DNA of 28,168 bases, taken from NCBI RefSeq assembly GCF_938041645.1, contig NZ_CALIST010000031.1:1-28168 (forward strand). The letters are read 5' to 3'. Shown here piece by piece: positions 7,987 through 15,741 of the stretch. The notes under the pieces are model-generated. The model worked only from the letters and a program-made list of their open reading frames with translations. It was not told the DNA's origin and ran no database searches. This DNA comes from an uncultured Campylobacter sp. Its GTDB lineage: Bacteria; Campylobacterota; Campylobacteria; Campylobacterales; Campylobacteraceae. Made by a program: the position numbers and the translations under genes. Numbering within the stretch: position 1 is the first letter of the stretch; every line of letters starts with the position of its first letter.

Positions 7987-8235
7987 TAGCGCGCGAGCAA
8001 ATTTTATACCGCTTTTATTAGGCGGCGCGTTTGATTTGCCGCGCAAGCTAAATTCGGCGCGTAACTTGAAATTTAGCGCAATGCTTAATTTTACGTGCTA
8101 CTTAAATTTAGCGCGTTATAGAAATTTTACGCAGCGCAACAACACGGCATCAAATTTTAAACCTCGATGAAATTTATTCGCAACGACGCAAATTTCAAAA
8201 ACGCGACGATATAAAATTCTAAGCGCAATCCATAT

Positions 8236-8582
8236 AAAGACAGAATCTTAAAAGGCGAAATTTCAAGTGGCGGCAGCTGGCGTACATCGCGCGCACGCTG
8301 GTTCAGGGCGCGAAAGCGATCTTTATGGACGAGCCCACCAACGGGCTGGATTTTGGCAATCAAATCAAGCTGCTCGAGATGATAAAAGCGCTAGGCGATG
8401 AGGGCTACACCTTCGTGCAGACGACGCACTACCCACGCCACGCGAAATTCGTTTCAAATTTGACGCTGTTTATAAAAGACGGCGAAATTTTAGCTTTCGG
8501 GCGCAGCGAGCAGCTCATAAACGCCGAAAATATCGATAAAATTTACAGCATCAACTACGAAAGATACGAGGATAGATTATAA
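8236..8582 (+). pseudogene. Relic of an ABC transporter ATPase (FecE/siderophore-type), C-terminal part only
   Basis: From about 8271 the frame reads RQLAYIARTLVQGAKAIFMDEPTNGLDFGNQ and on to a stop at 8582. That is the end of an ABC signature, the Walker B with its glutamate (FMDEP) and a D-loop (NGLDFG), followed by the switch histidine (TTHYPRH). Just upstream, in another frame, 8245-8270 reads ILKGEISSG, the expected start of the signature, so a frameshift lies at about 8268-8273. Frame-upstream stops at 8212 and 8235 and the absence of any Walker A show that the N-terminal half (about 140 residues of a typical 260) is missing. No permease or binding-protein gene is nearby. The QLAYIAR/LDFGN style matches iron-siderophore or cobalamin ATPases. 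It is a decayed remnant. Confidence 0.8.
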
Positions 8583-8778
8583 ATTTTACAGGCGCATAGC
8601 GCCGTTAAATTTAGCCGAATTGGGGTAAAATTGCGCGCATTATATGGTTTTCGGCGGCAAGACGGCGCACCCTATAAAAATGCAAGCTTGCGGATCGCGA
8701 CTGCGGTAACGTAAGCGGCAAACCGAATTGCTAGCAAGCAAAACATCTAAATTTAAACGATAAATTTAAAGGAAAATC

Positions 8779-9462
8779 ATGACTCTGCGAGAGATATTTT
8801 TAAACGGCTGCAATGAGATCGCGGCAAATTTTTCGTACTTCAAACCCACGCAAAAGGGGCAAAGATTAACGAAGATCCGGGGCGACAAGGATATTTCGTT
8901 TGAAATTTATTTTAGCTCCAGCATGCGCAACTACTCCGGTAGCGTGAGCATCCTGCCGCAGGTCGCGATCTACTGCAAGCGCCTAAAAAAGCTGATGCAA
9001 GAGGAGCTGTCCTACTCGAGCGACCTTGTTTTCGTATCGCACCTGGGCTATCTCACGCCGCGCAGGCAGTTTCGCGACTGGCAGCTCGCGGGCGCTAGCT
9101 TTGAGCCCAGCGTGCGTGAGATTAGCGCGGCTATCAAGGATTACGCGCTAGGGGTATTTGAGCTCTTTGCGGACAAGCAAAAGGCGGTGGAGTTTATGAG
9201 GCGGCACGGGGCTAAATTTAACAAAAATCTAAGCGCCTTCGATCTGTACCCGATCTACTTTGTATATTATTTCGGCGGCAAGGACGCGGCGGAGGCGTTT
9301 TTCAACGTCTGCCTAAGCGATTGCACCTACAAAGGGCGATTTTATAAGCTTTACGAGGAGCTTACAAACGGCGCGGAGGCAGATTTTAGCAGGAGTTCGT
9401 TTTGGGGCGATACGGAGGCGAAATTCGCATTTGTAAAAGGACTTAAAATTTTAAATGGCTGA
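8779..9462 (+). CDS. Hypothetical protein, 227 residues
   Basis: The ORF has a good AAAGGA site six bases before its ATG, strong codon bias like its neighbours and no competing frame, so it is a real gene. I do not recognise the family with confidence. It is soluble, with no signal peptide or membrane segment, rich in aromatic residues, with a mixed alpha/beta look. The N-terminal part (GCNEIAANFSYFKPTQKGQRLTKI, then a strand FEIYFSSSMRN) is faintly like small DUF4304-type proteins, but this is only an impression. The next ORF starts eight bases before its stop, so the two are probably translationally coupled and may work together. It lies between damaged genes in an accessory-looking stretch. 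Confidence 0.7.
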   Translation: MTLREIFLNGCNEIAANFSYFKPTQKGQRLTKIRGDKDISFEIYFSSSMRNYSGSVSILPQVAIYCKRLKKLMQEELSYSSDLVFVSHLGYLTPRRQFRDWQLAGASFEPSVREISAAIKDYALGVFELFADKQKAVEFMRRHGAKFNKNLSAFDLYPIYFVYYFGGKDAAEAFFNVCLSDCTYKGRFYKLYEELTNGAEADFSRSSFWGDTEAKFAFVKGLKILNG

Positions 9463-9979
9463 AATTTTAATTCAAATTTTAATCGTTATTTTTAGCGTTT
9501 TACTTCTGGGCGGGATTATTTGGACGCTCATTCGTCGTAACCCTCGCAGGCTTAGCCAGCGCCAGCTTGCCGCGATAGATGGGATAAGCGAGGTAAAAAG
9601 GCTTTCCGTGAGGCCGTTTTTGTTCTGGCTGGAGCGGTTTTTTATCTCGTGCGAGAGCCTTTGGTTTGATCAGGATTTTATCTACGTTTTTGATGGACAG
9701 AAGCTCGCGGCGAGGTATAAATTTGAGCAAATTTTAGCGCTTGAAGTCACAAAAATTCGGATAAATCATGCTAGGATTTGGCGGATCCGCTTTGCGAGCG
9801 GCGCGAGCGAGCTTGAACGCGGCAGCGCGAACAAGCCCGAGCAAGACGGCGTGAGCGAGTATAAATTTGTGCCCGTCGCTTCGATTTTTACGCCGAACTT
9901 TAAAGAATTTTTGCAAATTTTACGCGAGAAAAACCGAGGAGCGATCAAGACAGAGTCTGGATTTTGGGAGACCGTTTAG
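9455..9979 (+). CDS. Hypothetical single-span membrane protein, 174 residues
   Basis: Residues 4-26 (ILIQILIVIFSVLLLGGIIW) form one N-terminal transmembrane segment followed by positively charged LIRRNPRR, giving a likely N-out/C-in or anchored cytosolic orientation. The remaining 145 residues are basic with several short strands and resemble membrane-anchored PH-like or YcxB-type domains only in general layout; I cannot name the family. Its start overlaps the 227-residue gene by eight bases, pointing to coupled expression. The ribosome site is weak, consistent with coupling. Confidence 0.65.
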   Translation: MAEILIQILIVIFSVLLLGGIIWTLIRRNPRRLSQRQLAAIDGISEVKRLSVRPFLFWLERFFISCESLWFDQDFIYVFDGQKLAARYKFEQILALEVTKIRINHARIWRIRFASGASELERGSANKPEQDGVSEYKFVPVASIFTPNFKEFLQILREKNRGAIKTESGFWETV

Positions 9980-10108
9980 CGCGGCAGAATTTTACAAAGC
10001 GATTTGCAAAAAATAGAAAAGGCGCGGAGCCTTCGAGCGCGATCGTCGTAAAGGGCGGCAAAAGCTACGCGCGAAATCGCAAGAAGCGATAATAAATAAG
10101 GGGGGAAA

Positions 10109-10570
10109 ATGAAACACTGGAGCAAGCTTCAAAAACGGTTTTACGAACTCGTGGACGAGGGCATCGATTTTCAGATACACTGCGCGGTTTATAGGATGCA
10201 AAGCAGGCGCGGCAGCACGGATTTGACGCGATATTTTATCACGCTTGCGGGCAAGATTATTTTTGACTACCCGAAGGATTTCGTGCTAAAAAGCGGCGGC
10301 GTAAGAAGCCTAGCACAGGGTGCTCTAACGAAAATTTATCCGTATGGTAACGACATAAGCGACATCGGCGAGCTTATTCGCGAATATATCGACACGCCCA
10401 AAGAGGAGCTGTTCGCAAAGCACTTTGGTGCCGATGAATAGGGGCTTGCAAATATCCTAAAGGCTGCCGACAAACGCATCGGCAAAAAGAGGCTGCAAAT
10501 TTTAGCCAAAAACAAGAAAAATCAAGCGATGCAGAAGGTGATAGCGGCTAGATTGGGAGCTTTGCAATAA
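10109..10570 (+). pseudogene. SF0329-like protein gene interrupted by an in-frame amber codon
   Basis: The first part encodes 110 residues beginning MKHWSKLQKRFYELV, after a strong AAGGGGGGA site, and stops at TAG 10439-10441. The same frame then stays open for 42 more codons to TAA 10568-10570 and reads GLANILKAADKRIGKKRLQI and so on. The opening WSKL and the tail 'DKRIGKKRL' match what I recall of the SF0329 family of small uncharacterised enterobacterial proteins, where a DRRVGKRRL-like tail is usual. The two pieces therefore look like one gene of about 153 codons broken by a single base change (for example from TGG, CAG or AAG). A truncated but functional protein, stop readthrough or a sequencing error remain possible. 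Function of the family is unknown. Confidence 0.72.
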
Positions 10571-10840
10571 ATCCACAGCGGCGATTTAAATGCGGAGCGA
10601 ACAAGTGCGGGCGACAGACTAAAAATTTTGATTTATGAGCGGACTTTTAAAATTTAGCTTCGATCGTTCGGTGAAAATTTAAAGGATCGCAGGCGAATAA
10701 AATATATAAAAACGATCATGTATCGCTGCTTTTGCTTGACGGTTTAAAATTCAAGCGGCTTGAGTACGATATGAAAATTTACGTTAAAATTTAATGAAAA
10801 ACCGGTGCGATCTGCCCGATAAATTCAGGAAAGGATAGTT

Positions 10841-11636
10841 ATGATTTTAGCTTCAAACTACAATGAAATCGACTTTGACGCGCTTTATAAGGCGCAAAAA
10901 GCAAAAAGCTCTGGCCGAGCATTGGGACAAAAAGGCGCCCAGCTTCAACGAAGGCGTGATGAAAAGCGCCTACGCGCGCGAGTTTATAGACAAGATCGAT
11001 TTTACGGACGTTTCTACGCTACTTGATTTTGCATGCGGCGCGGGCGCGCTAAGTGTGCTGGCGGCGGAAAAGGTGGATCAAATTTACGGCTATGATTTTT
11101 CGCCCAAAATGCTAGAATTCGCCCGCGAGAACGCTAAAGCCTACGGCGCGAAAAATGCGAAATTTGCGCAAAAAGCCTTCGAGGACGACTGGTCTGACGT
11201 GCCCGCGTGCGACGTCGTTTTCGCCTCGCGCTGCCTTGAGGTGGATGATCTAAAGGCTGCGCTTAACAAGCTTCTTTCAAAGACTAAAAAATCGCTTTAC
11301 ATCACGTTTAAGGTGGGCAGCAGCTTTGTGGACAGGGATATTTTGGACGCGATAGGGCGCGAAGTGGAGCAAAAGCCCGACTTCGTCTATCTTTTAAACA
11401 TCCTGTTTCAAATGGGCTATCTGCCGAGCCCCAGCTATATCAAAGCCTGGTGTCACGGCGACGGAGCGAAAAGTGCGGAGGAGTTTATGCAAAAGACGCG
11501 CTGGATGCTCGGCGGCGAGCTAAGCGGCACGGAGGAAACGCGGCTGGCGGAGTATTTTAACAGCGGCAAATACAAGCCAAAGCTAGATTTTATGCACTGG
11601 GTGTTCGTGCAGGTGGATAAAACGGATGAGCTTTAG
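10841..11636 (+). pseudogene. SAM-dependent methyltransferase gene, frameshifted near its 5' end
   Basis: The body (frame of 10863-11636) is a class I methyltransferase: motif I LLDFACGAGALSVLAAEK, then the acidic motif II GYDFSPKMLEFA and a motif IV-like ACDVVFASRCLEV. The proper ribosome site (AGGAAAGGA, 10828-10835) sits before ATG 10841, whose frame reads MILASNYNEIDFDALYKAQK, an N-terminus typical of such proteins, but runs out of frame. ATG 10863 has no ribosome site and gives an unlikely basic N-terminus. The frames join at 10895-10908, where CAAAAAG occurs twice in tandem; losing one base, or one 7-base copy, would restore a protein of about 262-264 residues. So as read here the gene is off. 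Substrate of the methyltransferase is unknown. Confidence 0.75.
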
Positions 11637-11721
11637 CTTAGTTGCCTTATTTTTGAATGAAGCAAGATAAATTTTGAAGCTGAATTTAGCTAGAAATGAA
11701 GCGTAAATTTAGCCTGCTAAA

Positions 11722-11739
11722 AATTTTATCGATAAAATT
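11722..11739. repeat. 18-bp perfect palindrome in the 264-base gap
   Basis: AATTTTATCGATAAAATT is its own reverse complement. It lies between the methyltransferase and membrane-protein genes, over 150 bases from the next start. Being A/T-rich it may arise by chance in this genome, or serve as a protein site. Confidence 0.3.
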
Positions 11740-11807
11740 GCAAGAGCCGGTAAGTATTCATTTTTAAAAATTTAATGCAAAATCGGGATCGCTTGTCCGC
11801 TAAAAAA

Positions 11808-11831
11808 GAAGCAAGTCAAAAAACTCGCTTC
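11808..11831 (+). terminator. Possible stem-loop before the membrane-protein gene
   Basis: GAAGCAAG and CTCGCTTC pair in seven of eight positions around an A-rich eight-base loop. No proper T run follows, so this may be a weak terminator of the methyltransferase unit or just a leader hairpin. Confidence 0.25.
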
Positions 11832-11900
11832 ATTAAATTTAAAACGCTACGGAGTAAAAAAGCAAAATTTGAGCTAAAATAACCGAGAAAGGCGGTAAAA

Positions 11901-12851
11901 ATGCAAAAAGACAAAATCCCCGCGGACATCAGCCAAATTCCGCAAGAAATTTTAAAAAGCTACGATAGATTTCGCTTTTGTAGATATCTGTTTTTCGGGA
12001 CGCTTTTGACCTTTCTCATTTATATCATCGTGTTTCTTACGTTTGTACATGATGCGCCCATAATGTCGTTTTTATGCATGCTCGCGCTATCTGCGATAAA
12101 TATACTCGTCTGCCTAAACAGGCTGAAGTATAAAAAATACGCCCTGCTTCTATTTAGCGATGCAGATAAGGCCTTTATGCTTATATGGATACATGTGGCT
12201 GCGATATTTTACGTCCTTTATGCTTTAATCGGATTTTATTTACAGATAAAATATCACATAGACTGGGATACGCGTCAGATTATACCTGCTATTTTTATCG
12301 CTATTCCGGTGGCGATAATAACATATAACGCAAATCCGGAATTTGACGCCGATGAGACCATATATCTACCGGCACCAAAATCGCAGACAAAAATTAGCGG
12401 AGCGGTCGCTGATAAAATTTCCGGCGAGCAAAATTTTAACAAAACAAACGGCAAGGCGCAAGGCGCCCAAGATGAAGCCGCTAAATTTGAGCAAAAATTT
12501 AATGACGCGAGCCTTGAAACAGAATCTATCCAAAGCGAAGAGGAAGCGCTGGAGTACGGCAAAGCTCTAGCACGAATTGCAAAAAATTTAAAGCAAAAAT
12601 ATCAACTTCACCGTTTGATCAGATTTGCTTTCGTGAGTTTTGCGACAACGGTTTTTTTGATTTTATTTTTACCAAATTCGTACGAATTACACTGGGCGTT
12701 TATAATTAGCGCCGTTTGCACGATTATATTTTTCTTTTCAAAACGCAGATACAGTAAACTTTTCGTAGAAAATCCCAAAAAAAGCAATACGATTTTCGCG
12801 ATAGAAAATTTTGCGATTGTGACGCTAGTTTTGTATCTCCCACTCTCGTAA
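11901..12851 (+). CDS. Hypothetical multi-spanning membrane protein, 316 residues
   Basis: ATG with a GAAAGG site nine bases upstream. About seven hydrophobic segments are visible: residues ~25-50, 53-73, 90-113 and 124-142, then a hydrophilic stretch of about 90 residues (145-235, rich in K, E, Q and N, probably cytosolic), then ~240-259, 265-283 and 298-316. The linker includes an acidic ESIQSEEEALEYGKAL segment likely to be helical. The layout of membrane bundle, charged loop, membrane bundle suggests a two-half protein, but I recognise no family or catalytic motif. Codon use is more A/T-rich than the genes at 6-11 kb. It stands alone, with two tiny ORFs following. Confidence 0.7.
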   Translation: MQKDKIPADISQIPQEILKSYDRFRFCRYLFFGTLLTFLIYIIVFLTFVHDAPIMSFLCMLALSAINILVCLNRLKYKKYALLLFSDADKAFMLIWIHVAAIFYVLYALIGFYLQIKYHIDWDTRQIIPAIFIAIPVAIITYNANPEFDADETIYLPAPKSQTKISGAVADKISGEQNFNKTNGKAQGAQDEAAKFEQKFNDASLETESIQSEEEALEYGKALARIAKNLKQKYQLHRLIRFAFVSFATTVFLILFLPNSYELHWAFIISAVCTIIFFFSKRRYSKLFVENPKKSNTIFAIENFAIVTLVLYLPLS

Positions 12852-12884
12852 TTGCTCTTTTCTCAAGGACGAAGTTACGATAAT

Positions 12885-12995
12885 ATGGCTCTAATTCTTG
12901 GGTATCTGTATTTGCCGATAGCTCCGATATTGTTTATAACGACCATCGTTTGCCTAGCACGCAACTTAAGCGTTTATAAAGAGATAAAAGAATGA
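12885..12995 (+). CDS. Possible 36-residue single-span membrane peptide
   Basis: The small ORF begins MALILGYLYLPIAPILFITT and ends NLSVYKEIKE, a clean hydrophobic span with a charged C-terminal tail. An AAGGA lies 15 bases before the ATG, farther than ideal. It follows the 316-residue membrane gene by 33 bases in the same frame, and the next small ORF overlaps its stop (ATGA). It could be a genuine small membrane protein or a remnant. Confidence 0.35.
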   Translation: MALILGYLYLPIAPILFITTIVCLARNLSVYKEIKE

Positions 12996-13108
12996 AATTA
13001 GTAAATTTAAACGAATTTTTAAATAACTTTACCGCGCGAATATACTTCATCAGCTCCTTGTCTAAGTATCCTTTTGCTGTGGAAGGACAGCTTAAATTTA
13101 GAATTTAA
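12992..13108 (+). CDS. Possible 38-residue small ORF overlapping the previous stop
   Basis: The ORF starts in an ATGA overlap with the 36-residue ORF and reads MKLVNLNEFLNNFTARIYFI onward to TAA 13106-13108. The same frame then stays open for another 29 codons, so this may be the front of a larger broken gene. No family is recognised; the overlap is the main support. Confidence 0.25.
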   Translation: MKLVNLNEFLNNFTARIYFISSLSKYPFAVEGQLKFRI

Positions 13109-13285
13109 ATCAATCCAAAGCAACACTTTGCACCTTTAAAATTTGCAAGCCTGCCATTTAAATATATCTATTTATCTGCGTTTATTAAAACGCTTTAAAT
13201 TAGCTGAATGTAGAAGTAAGAATAAAGAAGCGTGGATATTTTAGGCATAGCAAATGTGTTTAAATTTGATCTTAAACGCTCAAGG
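13109..13285. other. Short convergent gap before kefB
   Basis: This is the tail of the 434-base region between the membrane-protein gene and the convergent antiporter gene. Nothing is recognisable except an in-frame open stretch following the 38-residue ORF. No clear terminator is seen. Confidence 0.4.
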
Positions 13286-14917
13286 CTACTGCGTTAGCTT
13301 GCATTTCAGCGCCTCTTGCAAAAGCGCATTGGCTACTACTCTCTCCTTTTTTACGAAGATAAAATTTTCGCCGTATTCACTCTGCAGCTCGCTTTGCGGA
13401 TCGGCGCTCGTATGCATCACTATGATATTTGCTTTTAAATTAGAGCCGTTTAGCATCTTAGCGACGATGTCGAGCTTTTGCTGATTTGCGATCGTTAGGA
13501 TGATGACCGACGCTTCGCGCGCATGCAGCTCGTCGATTGCGGTTTTTTGCATTATATTTACAAAGTATATGTTCTCTCCGCGCGATTTGCCCAGATCCAC
13601 AAGCTCTAAATCGCTCTCGGCGACTACGTATAGCAGCCCCTGATCTTTAAGGCGCAGCACAACTTCTTGCCCTATCCTGCCGTAGCCTGCTACAATGATG
13701 TGATTTTTCATCGGCGGGATTTGGGTTTTATGCTCCTCATCCTCGAGCTTTTCAACCTTGGACTCAAAGCGGTTGGCGATTTTGTTTAAATTCTTAAGAA
13801 TAAACGGCGTTAAAATCATCGTCGCGGTTACGACTGTAATTAAAATTTGCCCGCTTTCCTTGCTTAGCATATCGCGGCTCATCAACAGCGAAAAGATCGC
13901 AAGCGCAAACTCACCTATCTGGCATAGCGACAGCGCCGCTTTTAGCGCTATCCTTTTGCCGGTCGAGAGAAATAAGATCGCGTAAATCGCCACCGTTTTA
14001 AGCGCCATTATAACGATAATAGCGAGCAGGATCAGCCCATAATGCGAGACGATTACTTCAAAATTTATCTGCATGCCAATCGTGATAAAAAAAAGCCCCA
14101 GCAGTATGTCTCGAAACGGCGTCAGATCGGCCTCTATCTCATGTTTATACTCGGTTTCTGCGATAAGCATACCCGCGATGAATGCGCCCAGCGTGTACGA
14201 AAAGCCAAAAACATGCGCCAAAAAGCTAGCCCCCACGACGGTAAAAAGGATGGTCGCGATGAAAATTTCTTTAGAATTTGTCCTTACGACGTAGTAGAGG
14301 AAGCGGTTGAAAGCAAATTTACCGAGCACGAAAAGGATCACTACCACTATGGCGGCGCTTACGGCGGTTTTTAAGATTAGATAGTTCACGGGGGTATTGT
14401 CGGTCGAGCCGAATATGTCAATCATAAGCAAGATGGGGATGACAGCGAGGTCTTGAAATAGCAGGATACCAAGCACCTTGCGCCCGTAGTTTTGGTTGAT
14501 TTCGCCTGTTTCGTTGAGTGTTTTTAGCACGATCGCCGTAGAGCTAAGCGCGAGCGCAAGCCCGATAATCATCACGGTTTTTATGTTTCCGCCGAAAGCT
14601 TGATCGATGATGAGCGCTAGAATAATACCGGTGCCAAGCACTTGGAGTATGCCGTTAAAAAATACGTCCTTTTTCATGCTCATCAGGTGATGGAAGCTAA
14701 ACTCAAGCCCGATGGTAAACATCAAAAAAACGATGCCAAATTCCGCCAGCTCAGACATATGGGCATTTTCGACACTGCCTAGACTATAGATCTGCGAAAA
14801 GCACACGCCCGCGACGATATAGCCGATGATGGTGGGAATTTCAAAAATTTTAAAGACGATATTTAGCACTATCGCAAGCGCGGTGATCGCAAGAAATAGC
14901 TCTATAACAAGCTCCAT
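13286..14917 (-). CDS. kefB: CPA2-family cation:proton antiporter with TrkA-N domain (KefB type)
   Basis: A 543-residue inner-membrane antiporter. Residues 1 to about 380 form the 12-13 hydrophobic segments of a monovalent cation:H+ antiporter, with family stretches FLMFTIGLEF (about 64-73), ILLFQDLAVIP (151-161), YTLGAFIAGML (241-251) and LFFITIGMQ (275-283). After a charged linker, a Rossmann TrkA-N/RCK domain begins at about residue 404, with the nucleotide loop GYGRIG at 411-416. Such proteins exchange K+ or Na+ for protons and are gated by the RCK domain. The ATG has a GGGAG site five bases upstream. The position next to hspR-cbpA matches kefB (Cj1231) in C. jejuni as I recall. Ion specificity is not certain; no separate KefF/KefG subunit is seen. 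Confidence 0.93.
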   Translation of the reverse strand: MELVIELFLAITALAIVLNIVFKIFEIPTIIGYIVAGVCFSQIYSLGSVENAHMSELAEFGIVFLMFTIGLEFSFHHLMSMKKDVFFNGILQVLGTGIILALIIDQAFGGNIKTVMIIGLALALSSTAIVLKTLNETGEINQNYGRKVLGILLFQDLAVIPILLMIDIFGSTDNTPVNYLILKTAVSAAIVVVILFVLGKFAFNRFLYYVVRTNSKEIFIATILFTVVGASFLAHVFGFSYTLGAFIAGMLIAETEYKHEIEADLTPFRDILLGLFFITIGMQINFEVIVSHYGLILLAIIVIMALKTVAIYAILFLSTGKRIALKAALSLCQIGEFALAIFSLLMSRDMLSKESGQILITVVTATMILTPFILKNLNKIANRFESKVEKLEDEEHKTQIPPMKNHIIVAGYGRIGQEVVLRLKDQGLLYVVAESDLELVDLGKSRGENIYFVNIMQKTAIDELHAREASVIILTIANQQKLDIVAKMLNGSNLKANIIVMHTSADPQSELQSEYGENFIFVKKERVVANALLQEALKCKLTQ

Positions 14918-15417
14918 TAACTCCCTTTTTTGTAAGATTGTGCATAAAATTTAGCGCTAAATTTATTGTCAAATTTTACATTATCCGCGACCGTTTATCA
15001 GAGGCGATAATTGATGAAATTCTATCTTTTCATATAAATTTACGGATAAATTTTATAATGTGATTTTACTAAAATCCCGCTTAAAAATAGAGAAATTATG
15101 TCGCACTTTATCGCTAAATTTAGAGGCTCGCGACAAAATTTTAAAGTCTAACGCGGCATGAAATTTTAAATTTTAAAGCCAAATTATATCAAGGCGGTTT
15201 TAAAATTTAATTGTAAGAAAATTCGCCCGGGTTTGCTTAGCGTAACTTTAAATTTGACGCGAAATTTGACGCGCCCACAAATCCTCTCTGAAAATCAAAA
15301 TTTATCGCTTGAATCTACGCTTGCGAGGCGATCTTGCTTTTTGATAGCATTAAAATTTCAGCTTATAGCGCCAGGATCCGATTTTTGCTGAGCTTTAAAA
15401 TTTTTATTTCGCAGACC
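14918..15417. other. 500-base gap between kefB and hspR
   Basis: Both flanking genes run on the minus strand, so this gap holds the kefB promoter region and the 3' end of the cbpA-hspR transcript. A possible minus-strand GATAAT -10 lies near 14980. I see AAATTT-rich spacer and an exact 12-base tandem repeat of AAATTTGACGCG (15250-15261 and 15262-15273). No ORF or RNA gene is supported. Confidence 0.5.
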
Positions 15418-15729
15418 TTAGTCTGTCTCTCCGCCAAGCTCTAAAATTTTAGCCCGCAGCTCCTCGATCTCGCGCTCATACTCGGCGATCCTTTCTTGCA
15501 GGCGGAAGATCACGTCCACGCCCGCAAGATTGACGCCAAGCTCTTTTGTAAGGTTTAAAATCATGCGTATGCGGTCCATATCATGCGCCGAGTACAGGCG
15601 CATCTTGCCCTCCGTGCGCCCCGGGCTTACGAGTCCTTCGCGCTCGTATTGCCGCAGCGTCTGCGGATGGATATCTAGGACCTTCGAAACTATCGATATG
15701 AGATAAACCGGCTCATCGTAATCATGCAT
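15418..15729 (-). CDS. hspR: HspR, MerR-type heat-shock repressor
   Basis: A 103-residue MerR-family protein. The winged helix-turn-helix reads YLISIVSKVLDIHPQTLRQY (about 9-28), then EREGLVSPGRTEGKMRLYS with the arginine/tyrosine wing, typical of HspR. The C-terminal third (IFRLQERIAEYEREIEELRAK part) is a heptad-like coiled coil for dimerisation; no cysteine metal site is present. HspR represses chaperone genes by binding HAIR sites, often with DnaK as co-repressor. It lies 12 bases downstream of cbpA, as in C. jejuni and H. pylori, so it is expressed with its target operon. A HAIR-like site in front of cbpA supports autoregulation. Confidence 0.94.
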   Translation of the reverse strand: MHDYDEPVYLISIVSKVLDIHPQTLRQYEREGLVSPGRTEGKMRLYSAHDMDRIRMILNLTKELGVNLAGVDVIFRLQERIAEYEREIEELRAKILELGGETD

Positions 15730-15741
15730 TTTGATGCCTCC

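Noticed and set aside
8157..8363. 68-codon minus-strand ORF over the ABC ATPase relic
   Set aside because: It is antisense to the recognisable FMDEP region and has no supporting signal.
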